From positions 1 through 64,000 of the forward strand of contig JAJDEU010000001.1 in the NCBI GenBank assembly GCA_029259635.1: DNA of 64,000 nucleotides, in the 5' to 3' direction. Below, one piece after another: positions 25,974-36,955 of the stretch. The stretch's first letter is position 1. Each line of letters begins with the position of its first letter. The translations under genes were made by a program, and so were the position numbers. The notes beneath the pieces were generated by a model that did not search any database, was not told where the DNA came from, and saw nothing but the letters and a program-made list of their open reading frames with translations. The stretch comes from Planctomycetota bacterium (GTDB taxonomy: Bacteria; Planctomycetota; UBA1135; GCA-002686595).

Positions 25974-27965
25974 TTACTCGATGTAGCCGAGTGCTCTCAA
26001 GTGACTCTCCGTCGCCTTGTCGATCGTGCTCTGCTCGCGCGGTCGCTCGGAGTAGCGCGCGGGAAAAGTCGAGAGGCTGTCGAGGAGCTCTTTCGGAGGT
26101 GAGCCTTCTACGGGGGTGAGCTCGGACGGATCCAACTTCAGGTCGTAGCTCGTTCGCTCGGGCGCGACATCCGAACGCTGCAGGAGCTTCCAGGCCTCCG
26201 TCCGAAGAGCCAGCTTGCGGCGATCCACGCGAATCTCCTCCGCGAAGGCTTCTGCCGGCCAGGTGGCATTCGAGCGAAGGCCCTCGAGCAAGGACTGACC
26301 CGACAGCCCGCTGGGAACCGGGAGGCCAGCCAGCTCGATCAGGGTAGGCATCAAATCGATCGAGCGAACTTGGCGATCGATCCGAGTGCCAGGCTCGAGG
26401 AGGCCCGGCGCTCGCAGCAGGAAGGGCACGCGCAGAAGGTCGTCGTGAAGGCGATCGCCATGGTGGACGCGACGGCTGGCGGCGTCGAAGCCCTCGCCGT
26501 GGTCCGAAGTCATGGCAGTGAACAGCGGGCGGGCTCCCACGTGGGCTTCGAGAGAGGAAAAGAGCTTGCCTAGCTCGTTGTCAACGTGGCCTAGGCGGTT
26601 CTCGTAGATGCCGAGGAAGCCGTCGAGGTCGGCCTGCGAGGCGGAGAGCAGCTCGCTCGGGTGAACGCTCAGGCGACCGGCAAACTGCGCCGAGAACGGG
26701 GGCAGCGTGGCGAGCACTTCATCATCGGGGTCCGGGTGATAAATGTAGTAGTCGTGCACTTGGTAGGTGTGCACGAGCAAGAAAAACGGGCGTTCGGGAT
26801 CGCGCTCGGCGAGCCAGTCGTTCACGCGCGCGTTGACCGCGCGCATCCCACCGAACTCATTGACGAGCCGGAGCAGAGGGCGGAGCGGGAGGTAGCGGTT
26901 CTTCGCGAGACGCCAGGCCAGCGGCGTGTGAAAGCGGAAGGGTCGAAAGTTGAACTCGGCGAGGTGATCGAAGTACTCGAACCCTTGGTCGAGGCCAAAG
27001 GCCGGGCTGACAAAGGCACCGCCCGTAAAGGCGGCGGTCTCGTAGCCCGACTTCTGGAAGACTTCGGCCAGCGTCTCGACATCACCGGGAAGCGTCGTCG
27101 TCGCCATCACGGCGCCGTGCTGTGAGGGATAGAGCGAACTCAAGAGCGAAGAAGTGGCCGGCAGCGTCCAGGACGCGCTGGAGATCATCTGCGTGAACTC
27201 AACGCCGTCCTCGGCCAGTCGCGAGAGATTCGGCGTTCGCCCGCTCGCGCTCTCTATCTGATCGGCGCGCACGGTATCGACGACAACGAGCACGACACTC
27301 GGCGCGTTCTTCCGCGGTTTGGTGTCGCTCTTGTCGGGAAGGAAGCGGCGCGGCGGTTCGTAGTCGTGGAGTGCGACGGGCAGAGCCAGTGCGACAAGCA
27401 GCAGGACCGCGCTCCCTCTGGAGAGCACCGACCAGCGCGAGAGAATCCACGCGAGCAGCGGGAAGACGAGCGCGCTGACCACGGTCAGCTGGATGGCGGC
27501 GTCCGGTTCGAACTTGTGGAGTAGGGAGGCTGCGGGGATCCCCGCGGCGGCGATGAGGACGGTGCTGGTGGTGCTCTTCGCCGGCCCGCGCGAGTGCATC
27601 CGCGCGAAGAGCCAGCCCGAGAGTGCGCCAAAGTGGAGCGCGGCGATCGCGCAGGCCATGCTGGTGAGGTGGCGATCTTCGCTGAGCTCCGCGCCGCCGA
27701 GTTCTTTGGAGGCGAGGGACAAGCCGTGAACGGCGAGTGCGCCGCCGAGTGCGAGCGCGGTTGCGATTCCGCGGCGCGAAAAGAGCGAGGCGAGCGCGCC
27801 GGCGAGTAGGCCGCCGAACGAGAAGGCGATTAGAGAAAAGAGCGCGAGAACAATCGGCGTGCGGTGGATGCCAGCGGCGACCCAATCGGTGAGCGCGAGC
27901 AGCACGCCGGCGCAAAGGCCTTCAGTGAGAATCGCGGATCGCGTGACGGGTTGGGGAGCGTGCAT
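25974..27965 (-). CDS. Membrane-anchored sulfatase-like (alkaline-phosphatase fold) enzyme
   Basis: A 663-residue protein. The first about 215 residues carry five or six hydrophobic helices. The rest is a sulfatase-superfamily domain starting SVVLVVVDTVRADQI. The nucleophile region is SASWTLPATSSLLSSLYPSQHG. True sulfatases have Cys or Ser in CxPxR here, to be converted to formylglycine; this one has Thr, as in phosphoethanolamine or phosphoglycerol transferase-type members. Metal-ligand motifs MTSDHGEGF and RVHHGDRLHDDLLRVP are present. It is probably a transferase or hydrolase acting on surface lipids or glycans. It is last in an ettA-Nudix-sulfatase run. Confidence 0.8.
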   Translation of the reverse strand: MHAPQPVTRSAILTEGLCAGVLLALTDWVAAGIHRTPIVLALFSLIAFSFGGLLAGALASLFSRRGIATALALGGALAVHGLSLASKELGGAELSEDRHLTSMACAIAALHFGALSGWLFARMHSRGPAKSTTSTVLIAAAGIPAASLLHKFEPDAAIQLTVVSALVFPLLAWILSRWSVLSRGSAVLLLVALALPVALHDYEPPRRFLPDKSDTKPRKNAPSVVLVVVDTVRADQIESASGRTPNLSRLAEDGVEFTQMISSASWTLPATSSLLSSLYPSQHGAVMATTTLPGDVETLAEVFQKSGYETAAFTGGAFVSPAFGLDQGFEYFDHLAEFNFRPFRFHTPLAWRLAKNRYLPLRPLLRLVNEFGGMRAVNARVNDWLAERDPERPFFLLVHTYQVHDYYIYHPDPDDEVLATLPPFSAQFAGRLSVHPSELLSASQADLDGFLGIYENRLGHVDNELGKLFSSLEAHVGARPLFTAMTSDHGEGFDAASRRVHHGDRLHDDLLRVPFLLRAPGLLEPGTRIDRQVRSIDLMPTLIELAGLPVPSGLSGQSLLEGLRSNATWPAEAFAEEIRVDRRKLALRTEAWKLLQRSDVAPERTSYDLKLDPSELTPVEGSPPKELLDSLSTFPARYSERPREQSTIDKATESHLRALGYIE

Positions 27966-28022
27966 CGAGGGAGGCTAGCGAGCGGAGTGAGGAGCGGGAA
28001 GGGTGCCGGGTGGACTCTCGAC

Positions 28023-28637
28023 CTAGCGAGGGGTGGAGCGGCTCTTCGGGAGGAGGCGCGCGAGCCGGCGAACGGAGTCGTCGGTGTCGAGCGCGTCCAG
28101 GTCTTTCAGCTCGATCCAGGCGAGCTCGATGGACTCTTCCGAGCAGACCTCGACGGCACCGGGCGGCGCCCAGACGAGAAAGCGCGTATCGAGGTGGAGG
28201 TGTTCGGGCTCGTTCTTGCGCGCGGGAATCGTGTGAATGTCGACATCGATCGGCGCGGGATCGATCACGAGAGCGGAGATGCCGCTCTCCTCGATGGATT
28301 CGGTCAGCGCGGCGCGCGCGAGGTTGGTCTCGCCGTCGCAGTGTCCACCGAGCTGGAGCCAGAGGCCGAGCTTCTTGTGGTGGGTGAAGAGAGCGCGGGT
28401 TCCTTCGGCGTCCAGCACGAGCGCGGAGGCCGTTAAATGTCCGGGCGCGCAGCTGCGCAGGGCGGCGTCTTCGTGCTCGTCTGTGAACGCGAGGATGTTC
28501 TCGCGTACCCGGTCTTGCTCCGACGACCAGGGGCGGTAACCGCGCAGAATCGCGCGGGCTGTCTCGAGCCGAGAGTCCGAGCAGAGCGACGCCAAGGACA
28601 ACTGCTGACCGCTCGAACTTCTCTCGACGTCGGGCAT
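28023..28637 (-). CDS. NUDIX hydrolase with altered Nudix box
   Basis: A 204-residue NUDIX protein of the group that has a GGHxDG box. The box reads GGHCDGETNLARAALTESIEESGI, split here as GGHCDGETNLARA and ALTESIEESG. Aligned with the GX5EX7REUXEEXGU rule, the first Glu and the Arg are both Thr, while the ExxEE catalytic part is kept (ESIEE). The activity could therefore be reduced or use a different metal site. The ATG at 28637 is 9 bp after the ettA stop, so it is probably cotranscribed. The substrate is unknown. Confidence 0.8.
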   Translation of the reverse strand: MPDVERSSSGQQLSLASLCSDSRLETARAILRGYRPWSSEQDRVRENILAFTDEHEDAALRSCAPGHLTASALVLDAEGTRALFTHHKKLGLWLQLGGHCDGETNLARAALTESIEESGISALVIDPAPIDVDIHTIPARKNEPEHLHLDTRFLVWAPPGAVEVCSEESIELAWIELKDLDALDTDDSVRRLARLLPKSRSTPR

Positions 28638-28646
28638 GCCGTCCGT

Positions 28647-30326
<1,680 letters not shown>

Positions 30327-30518
30327 GGGGCAAAAAGGATACAGACGGTCGGATGGCCTGCACAGATGGCGGCGCGGGAAGTCGGGGAATCAGCGAGTCG
30401 TTCGGCTGGCCGTTTGACGCAGGCCGGTCGAGTCGGGCTTCGGCTCGGCACGCCTAATTCGAAGATCCGCTCAAAAGAGTGTCGCGGGAAAGGCGGGCCA
30501 GACGCCAGAATGCGCCGC

Positions 30519-32246
30519 ATGAGACTCTCCAAGCAACTGTTCGTAACCCTGAAGGAAGAGCCCGCCGACGCTGAGGTTCGGTCCCACGCGCTGATGGCGC
30601 GCGCGGGTTTTCTGCTCAAGCTCTCCTCTGGAATATACGTCTATGGGCCGCTGCTTTGGCGGGTTCTGCGCAAGATTGAGGCGATCGTGCGGGAGGAGCA
30701 CGAGCGGGTGGGTGCTCAGGAGCTCCTGATGCCTGCCATTCAGCCCCGTGAGCTGTGGGAGGATAGCGGGCGCTGGGATCACTATGTCGCCGAGGGGATC
30801 CTGTTCCACTTCAAGGATCGCAAGGGTGCGGAGGTCTGTCTGGGCCCGACGCACGAGGAGGTCATCACCACTTTCGCCAAGCGCTTCATCAAATCCTACA
30901 AGCAGCTGCCGATCACGCTGTTCCAGATTCAGACCAAGTTCCGCGATGAGATTCGCCCGCGCTTCGGCCTGATGCGCGGACGCGAGTTCATCATGAAGGA
31001 CGCCTACAGCTTCGACGCGACGGCCGAGGACATGGCCGAGTCCTACAAGATGATGCGCGAAGTCTACACGCGAATCTTTACGCGGACGGGCTTGCGCTTC
31101 ATGCCGGTGGAGGCGGACTCGGGCGCCATCGGAGGAGCGGGCTCCGAGGAGTTCATGGTCGATGCGGAGACCGGCGAAGATGCCATCGCGGTCTGCCGAG
31201 CGACGGGCTATGCCGCGAACGTTGAGAAAGCGGTGTCGCGAATTAGCGAGCCGGAAGCGGCGACCGAAAAAGTCGACATGCATAAGGAGCCGACGCCGAA
31301 CGCGCGAACCTGCGAGGACTTGCTCGCGCTCTTCCCCGGGCTCTCGATAACGCGCTTGTTGAAGACCGTCCTCTATGAAGTGACCATCGGCGAAGCTAAG
31401 CAGGTCGTCGCGGTCATGGCTCGCGGCGATCGCGAGATCAATGAGGTCAAGCTCATCAATCACCTCGGCGCGTTGAATGCTGCGCTCGCGACTCCCGACA
31501 TCGTCAAGCGCGTGACGGGCGCGGAGGTCGGCTTTGCGGGGCCGATCGGTTTAGCGGACGAAGTACGGCTCTTGGCGGACAGCTCCGTCGCGGGCGTTGA
31601 GGGCTTCTTGTGTGGCGGCAATGAGACCGACACGCACTACCTCGATGTCTGGTTCGGTCGCGACCTCGAACAGCCGGAGACGGTCGATCTCGGAACGGTG
31701 CAGGCCGGCGATTCGGTCGTCGAGGGCGAGGGCGTGATCGAGATTACTCGCGGCATCGAGGTCGGTCACATCTTCCAGCTCGGCACCAAGTACTCCGACT
31801 CGATGAAGGCCGTCTTCGCACCCGAGCAAGGCAAGCAGCAGCCCTTCCACATGGGCTGCTATGGCATCGGCATCTCGCGCGTGGCGGCTTCGGCCATCGA
31901 GCAGAACCACGACGAGAACGGAATGATCTGGCCGGTGCAGATCGCGCCGTACTCGGTGCTGATCGTGCAGATGCGCGTGGGGGATGAAGCCCAAGACGCT
32001 CTCGCCCAGGAGCTCTACGACGCTCTTGAGGTCGCCGGGATCGACGTGATGTGGGATGACCGTAAGAAGGTCAACCCGGGTGCGAAGTTCAAGGACGCCG
32101 ACCTGGTAGGCATTCCGCTGCGGCTGGTGATCGGGCGCGATGCGGCCGACCGCAAAGTCGAATGGAATCCGCGTCGTGGAGACGACAAGTCGGTCCTCGG
32201 TTTCGACGAAGCGCTCGCTCAGGCGAAGGCTTTTATCGCGAGTTAG
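30519..32246 (+). CDS. proS: Prolyl-tRNA synthetase (bacterial type, with editing domain)
   Basis: A 575-residue class-II synthetase. MRLSKQLFVTLKEEPADAEV is the standard N-terminus. Motif 2 is TKFRDEIRPRFGLMRGREF. The YbaK-like INS editing domain lies between motifs 2 and 3 (about residues 225-405; TCEDLLALFPGLSITRLLKT and FLCGGNETDTHYLDVWF). GCYGIGISRVAASAIEQ is motif 3, and the C-terminal anticodon-binding domain ends near KFKDADLVGIPLRLVIG. I take the ATG at 30519; an ATG at 30510 is also possible. The frame stays open far upstream, but that part runs antisense to ettA and is not coding. Confidence 0.95.
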   Translation: MRLSKQLFVTLKEEPADAEVRSHALMARAGFLLKLSSGIYVYGPLLWRVLRKIEAIVREEHERVGAQELLMPAIQPRELWEDSGRWDHYVAEGILFHFKDRKGAEVCLGPTHEEVITTFAKRFIKSYKQLPITLFQIQTKFRDEIRPRFGLMRGREFIMKDAYSFDATAEDMAESYKMMREVYTRIFTRTGLRFMPVEADSGAIGGAGSEEFMVDAETGEDAIAVCRATGYAANVEKAVSRISEPEAATEKVDMHKEPTPNARTCEDLLALFPGLSITRLLKTVLYEVTIGEAKQVVAVMARGDREINEVKLINHLGALNAALATPDIVKRVTGAEVGFAGPIGLADEVRLLADSSVAGVEGFLCGGNETDTHYLDVWFGRDLEQPETVDLGTVQAGDSVVEGEGVIEITRGIEVGHIFQLGTKYSDSMKAVFAPEQGKQQPFHMGCYGIGISRVAASAIEQNHDENGMIWPVQIAPYSVLIVQMRVGDEAQDALAQELYDALEVAGIDVMWDDRKKVNPGAKFKDADLVGIPLRLVIGRDAADRKVEWNPRRGDDKSVLGFDEALAQAKAFIAS

Positions 32247-32268
32247 CTCGCGAGCTTGTCCTGCTGGC

Positions 32269-34488
32269 TCACCCTGCTAGGCGATTGACCAGGGTGATCA
32301 GCTTGCGGTACCAGACGGCGGCGAAGGTCTCGGACTCGCCGATGATGCGCACGCGTCCGGTCATGCCGTGGCGCAGGTGAACCCACGCGTCCGTTTCCAG
32401 CGTAACTTCGAGCTCGAACTGAGCACGGCTCGCTCGCTGTGTCGCCGGGTTGAGCGCGAATTCCGCGAGGTCGACATGATCCATGATGTCGCGGTGCAAT
32501 TCTCGCGAGCCCGCCGGATTGATTCGGTGGATGACGCCGTTGTAGACCCTGGTCGGATCGTCGTAGGAACGAAACTGAACCTCGGTGCCGATGTCGGGTA
32601 GGGTCGACGCCACGTGCTCTTCGGTGAGCAAGGCGCGGATCCTGGGGACGCCCCGCGAAATCGTGGCAACCTCCTCGCCGCGCTTGATGTGCCGCCCGAT
32701 GTCCTCGGGCCTCAAGCTCGAGAGCAGGAGGCCGCCTTCCGCTTCGGTGATGCTCAATCTCTCTAGATCGAGCTGGTTGTAGAGCAGCCGCTCCTCGAGC
32801 TGCTCGATGCGTCGGCGCTCCTGGGCGGCCTGTGCCGGCTCGACTCCCTTGAGCACTCGTTCACGAAGAATGGCGCCGTCCAGCTCCGCCTGGGTCATGG
32901 CGAGGTTGGCCGTCTTGTCGTGCTCCACCAGCTGCATGAGTTCTGTGCCCGGTTCGATTCTCTGGCCGACCTCAACGCTAACCGCGGAGAGAAAACCGGC
33001 GGCTTCCGCGCGGATGATGGTCTCGCTTCCGCCAACCACCACGCCCGGTGATTTGACGTTGTTTGGAACGGGAATCGCCATGACGGCCAAGGGCAAGCCG
33101 CAGACGATGGCGAGGCCGTAGAACCTGGCGCGCAGCTTCTTCGAGCTGACTTCCTCGGAGTGCCAGAGATAGGGAATCAGCTGCTTTACAATCTTGATCA
33201 GCTCGCCGCCGAAGTAGTAGGCGCCGAGCAGCATGCCGCCGAACAGGAACTTGAACGCGATGGCAATCGAGATTCCGAGTACCAGACCGACCTTGTAGAT
33301 CGCGCCGGCAATTCCGAAAGTGAGCAGGCCGAGTCGCAGAGTCGAAGTCTCCGGCAGATTCTTGATCGGTACGCCAAGGGTCCATTTCTTCAGGACCGCA
33401 GTTGCGTAGTCGGCGGAGCGCGCTCGCAGGTTCGGAACTTCTACGATGTCGGATAGCGCGTAGTAGCCGTCGTAGCGCATGAGCGGATTGACGTTGAATC
33501 CGATCGTGACGATGCTCGCGAGCAACACGATGTTGTGGAGGCATTCGCGCGCGATGCCCGGTTCCGTCACCGACCAAGCCAGCAAGGCGATCGCGGCGAT
33601 GGCGAGCTCGACATACATGCCGGCCATGCAGACCATCAGCCGCTCACTCTTCTTCTTGAAGGTCCAAGAAGCACTTGCATCGACGAAGGCACAGGGCGTG
33701 AACAAGATCAGCATCACGCCCATCTCCGGTACGTGACCGCCGAAGTACTTGCAGGCGTAGGCATGCCCGAACTCGTGAACGACCTTGAGGCCGATCAAGG
33801 TTAGCCACAACAGCGGAAGGTTTCCGCCGGAGAAGATGTCCGCGACCGGGCGCTGAAACTCTTCCCAGCTCTGGATGAGGACGAGCGACGCGAAGGCGAC
33901 TAGGGCCATCCAGATCTTGAAGGCTCGCGCCGTGCACAGGTGCCGAATGTAGGGCATCGTGCGATTCAGAAATTGATCGGGATTGATCAGCGGAATCGGC
34001 ATGAACATGATCGACGCGAATCGGCCCTTCTTCTTGGCGTCGATTCGTGCCTGGTGGCGCAAGTAGAGCGTGTCGCCGTCGGAGACCGGGAGCTTGAGAA
34101 AGCCAATTCGGTGCATCGAGAAGATGAACTGGTAGAAGAGCTCTGCGTCATCGAGCTCGACCTTGCCGTGCACGACCAGAGACTCGAAGCACTCCTCTAG
34201 AGTGTTCTCGATAGAGAGCCTCGAGAGGATGGCGTAATCTTCAACCGTAAAGCTGTGGCTCTGAAAGGTCAGCGGGTCTTGAAGGACGTAGTGCACCTCG
34301 CCTCGAAAGACATGGCGTGTGACGTCGAGGTCTCGGCGGAGAGAGACGCGCGCTTCTTTCAAGCTCTGTTCAAGCTGTGAAGGCGCCGGCCGGGCGTCAT
34401 CTTGACCGTCGTTCTTCTCGGGCGTGGGATCCACCGAGCCGGGAGTCGTGAGCGGCTCCTCTACAGGTGTTGCTTGAGACGCGCTCAC
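32269..34488 (-). CDS. M50 metalloprotease fused to HlyD-type adaptor
   Basis: A 739-residue protein. Residues 1-45 are disordered, 50-190 an uncharacterised soluble region, and then a site-2-protease-type core follows: hydrophobic helices with HEFGH at 238-242 and the third ligand motif NPLMRYDGYYAL at 334-344. More helices follow to about 500, then a periplasmic HlyD part: a lipoyl domain (IIRAEAAGFLSAVSVEVGQRI), a short helical hairpin, the second lipoyl half and a beta-barrel. The GTG at 34488 overlaps the TGA of the upstream gene (GTGA), which decides the start. Fusions of this kind recall proteins that handle exported peptides, such as YydH-like proteins. It is the last gene of the giant-protein operon. 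Confidence 0.85.
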   Translation of the reverse strand: MSASQATPVEEPLTTPGSVDPTPEKNDGQDDARPAPSQLEQSLKEARVSLRRDLDVTRHVFRGEVHYVLQDPLTFQSHSFTVEDYAILSRLSIENTLEECFESLVVHGKVELDDAELFYQFIFSMHRIGFLKLPVSDGDTLYLRHQARIDAKKKGRFASIMFMPIPLINPDQFLNRTMPYIRHLCTARAFKIWMALVAFASLVLIQSWEEFQRPVADIFSGGNLPLLWLTLIGLKVVHEFGHAYACKYFGGHVPEMGVMLILFTPCAFVDASASWTFKKKSERLMVCMAGMYVELAIAAIALLAWSVTEPGIARECLHNIVLLASIVTIGFNVNPLMRYDGYYALSDIVEVPNLRARSADYATAVLKKWTLGVPIKNLPETSTLRLGLLTFGIAGAIYKVGLVLGISIAIAFKFLFGGMLLGAYYFGGELIKIVKQLIPYLWHSEEVSSKKLRARFYGLAIVCGLPLAVMAIPVPNNVKSPGVVVGGSETIIRAEAAGFLSAVSVEVGQRIEPGTELMQLVEHDKTANLAMTQAELDGAILRERVLKGVEPAQAAQERRRIEQLEERLLYNQLDLERLSITEAEGGLLLSSLRPEDIGRHIKRGEEVATISRGVPRIRALLTEEHVASTLPDIGTEVQFRSYDDPTRVYNGVIHRINPAGSRELHRDIMDHVDLAEFALNPATQRASRAQFELEVTLETDAWVHLRHGMTGRVRIIGESETFAAVWYRKLITLVNRLAG

Positions 34489-36380
34489 AGCCAGAGGTGC
34501 AGCTGCACCCACTCCTCGACGCCGTGAAAGAGAACCCACCAAGGGGCGCGCTCGCCCACTTCAATTTTGGCCAAGCCTTCCATGCCGGAACGAATCCACT
34601 CGGCATTCAGAATCGCGTCGGCTTCGGCGACAAAGACGTTTTGACCCTGACGCTGAACCGCGTCGGGATCGACCCGTCGGACCCGTAGGAGGTGCTGGTC
34701 TTCGGGTCGAGCAAAGCTCGAGAAGCGCCCTTCCATTCCGGTTTGCACGCTCGAGATGGAGTCTTCGGGGATTTCTAGTTCGATCCGCCATCCGTCGTCC
34801 GCGGCGACCCGGAACATCGGTTCGCCCTTACTGAAGACGTCGCCGATTCGCTCGCGCATGTCGCCGACCACGATCGTGCCGGCGATGGGGGCTCGGACTT
34901 GGCCCGCGGAAATGCGATGCTCGACGAGCCAGAGATTGGCTTGCAATTGTTTCTTATTGGCGCCCGCGAGTTGGAGCTCGACAGGATCATCATCGGCGAG
35001 GGCCTGATTCTCTCGGATCCGTAAAATCTCCAGCTCGCTCTCGAGGCTCTGCTTTTCGAGGACCAGCTCGGTAACGTCGAATTCGCACAACAGGTCACCG
35101 GCTTCAACCTCATCACCGGGGAAGGAGAAGACCGAGCTGAGCTTGCCGTCCTGAGGGCTGCTGACGTGGCGAGCATCCGCCAACTGTACCGAGGCAGGAA
35201 CGACAACCTCGTAGTCCATGGACCCGAAGCCGAGCCAAGCAGCGAGCAGGATCGGAGCCAGGATCATGGCTTTCAATCCCCAATCCTTGTGAGAGGCGAC
35301 GCGGGAGAACAGCTTTTGCGAGGCTTGCTTCGCGTGCGCGGGAAGGCTCCGTCGTGCGCACTCGATGATCTCTAGAGTCGCTGCGTAGGGCTCGACGAGG
35401 GTCCGGAACTCATCGATATCTTCCGCTGTGAAATTGGCATGCGGTGAGCGGCGAATACTGATGACCGCAACGACTTCGCCTTCGACAATCAGCGGAATGG
35501 AAGCGACCGCGGCGCCTCCGGCCTGGTCGGTCCAGCGCGTATGCAACCGACTCTGCGTGATGAAGATGTCGGGATCGAGGTCGTTCTTCGACTGATTGAC
35601 GATCGTCTGAGCGACGTCATAGCACTCTTCCATGGCGGCCTGGATGCAGCGAACGCCTGGGCTCTTCGCGCTGATGTCGTCGAGGCCTGATATGGAGAGG
35701 ATCTTAAGGTCGACACCGATGACTTGTGCGAGTGCAACCGTGTCGCAGCCGTCGCGAGCGCGGAGCTTGTTCGTAATCGCGTAGGCCAGCTCCGTGGTCG
35801 ACTCATACTGGGTGACCTTGCGCAGGTTGGCCATCGCGCCGGTATCCGAGGCGGCGCTCTCGCTGCTCGAGCCCTTGCTCGATGAATCGATCAGCATGGC
35901 GGTGAGGTAGGCCAGAGAGGAAAGCGCCGTGAGGAGCTCGCGTGCGTGCTCTTCACTCGGGCAGGCACAGACGAGCGCAACCGCTCCGCTGTAGCGGCTG
36001 TCCTGGCTCCGGATAGGAGCCGACAGCAACGCCACGCCACCATTTTCCTGCTTGCCCGAGTACATGCGAGCACGGGGGCCCTTGTCGCCCATCGCATCGA
36101 TCAAGACCGATTGAATCGTCTGGGACCAGAAGACCTCCTGTTCGGGAGGGTTGGACACCTTCTCGGTAACGACCTGCGACATCATTCGCAGTTCGAGAAT
36201 GGCGGCCGGCGCGCACAGAGTGCTAGCAATCGTCTCCAGCGCCGAACGCAGGAACGCGCGCGTCGTCTGCGCTTCGCTGGAGAGCAGGACCAAGCGCTCG
36301 ATTGATTCGTCGAGTGCGGGCCGCAACGGAGCGGCCTCAGCGGTGGTGCCGCTGGTTGAATTGGGGACTTGAGAGGTCAT
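34485..36380 (-). CDS. GAF-GAF-transmembrane-HlyD adaptor fusion
   Basis: A 631-residue protein with an unusual layout. Two GAF-like domains fill about residues 25-165 and 190-335 (the second with ASIPLIVEGEVVAVISIRRS). One membrane helix follows at 371-388 (AMILAPILLAAWLGFGSM). Then a periplasmic lipoyl/HlyD region runs to about 600 (VSSPQDGKLSSVFSFPGDEV, VRAPIAGTIVVGDMRERIGD). The topology implies that cytoplasmic GAF sensor domains are joined through one helix to a periplasmic export adaptor. The next gene overlaps by four bases. PilZ lies 59 bp upstream. A ligand for the GAF domains is not evident. I infer signal-dependent control of the adaptor. Confidence 0.82.
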   Translation of the reverse strand: MTSQVPNSTSGTTAEAAPLRPALDESIERLVLLSSEAQTTRAFLRSALETIASTLCAPAAILELRMMSQVVTEKVSNPPEQEVFWSQTIQSVLIDAMGDKGPRARMYSGKQENGGVALLSAPIRSQDSRYSGAVALVCACPSEEHARELLTALSSLAYLTAMLIDSSSKGSSSESAASDTGAMANLRKVTQYESTTELAYAITNKLRARDGCDTVALAQVIGVDLKILSISGLDDISAKSPGVRCIQAAMEECYDVAQTIVNQSKNDLDPDIFITQSRLHTRWTDQAGGAAVASIPLIVEGEVVAVISIRRSPHANFTAEDIDEFRTLVEPYAATLEIIECARRSLPAHAKQASQKLFSRVASHKDWGLKAMILAPILLAAWLGFGSMDYEVVVPASVQLADARHVSSPQDGKLSSVFSFPGDEVEAGDLLCEFDVTELVLEKQSLESELEILRIRENQALADDDPVELQLAGANKKQLQANLWLVEHRISAGQVRAPIAGTIVVGDMRERIGDVFSKGEPMFRVAADDGWRIELEIPEDSISSVQTGMEGRFSSFARPEDQHLLRVRRVDPDAVQRQGQNVFVAEADAILNAEWIRSGMEGLAKIEVGERAPWWVLFHGVEEWVQLHLWL

Positions 36381-36439
36381 TCCCTGGGTGGGTGGTGGGG
36401 TACGAGAAGTGGGGGGAGGTGGAGCGCGAGCGGTGGGTG

Positions 36440-36865
36440 CTAGCCGAGTAGATCGTCCTCGTTGCTGCTGTTATTGACTTCGATATTGATCGAGCTGAAG
36501 AAGCTAAATCCGGCCTCGAAGACATCCTCACGGACCAAACGTGCGCGCATGCAGCGAGCGAAGACCATCGGAACGTCGAGCCGCTTGTCTTCGACCGAAA
36601 GTCGGAAAACATCGCCGACGCCGATCGGTCGCGGAAAATGAGCCATGCAACCACCCGACGAAAAGTCGACGGAGGTTCCGATGATCAGCTCTTCGGTCGA
36701 GCTGGAGTTTCCCGGCAGGAGGTGAACCGGAACTCGGAGTTCAAAGCGCTGATGCTTTCTCAGCTTTTGTATTTGATCCAGGCTCTGTTTCTCGAGGTCT
36801 TGGAGCATTTCGGCGTCCAAGCCATCAGGCATAAACTCGGAGGGACTATCGGTCAGCGGGTTCAT
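36440..36865 (-). CDS. PilZ-domain c-di-GMP-binding protein
   Basis: A 141-residue protein with a single PilZ domain at about 35-135. Both c-di-GMP-binding motifs are intact: RxxxR as RKHQR (36-40) and DxSxxG as DFSSGG (67-72). An N-terminal helix rich in charged residues comes first, and an acidic tail last (SSNEDDLLG). No enzymatic domain is attached, so it is a receptor that would bind a partner. It lies between the giant protein (90 bp upstream) and the GAF-HlyD protein (59 bp downstream), which suggests that c-di-GMP acts on this secretion or display system. Confidence 0.88.
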   Translation of the reverse strand: MNPLTDSPSEFMPDGLDAEMLQDLEKQSLDQIQKLRKHQRFELRVPVHLLPGNSSSTEELIIGTSVDFSSGGCMAHFPRPIGVGDVFRLSVEDKRLDVPMVFARCMRARLVREDVFEAGFSFFSSINIEVNNSSNEDDLLG

Positions 36866-36955
36866 CGTGAAATCTATCTAGGTGGGAAATGGTGTTTTGG
36901 ATCGCGGTTGGGCGCGGCTACTTGTCGTAGAGAGGTGGGCTCGTCGAGCCGTTCT

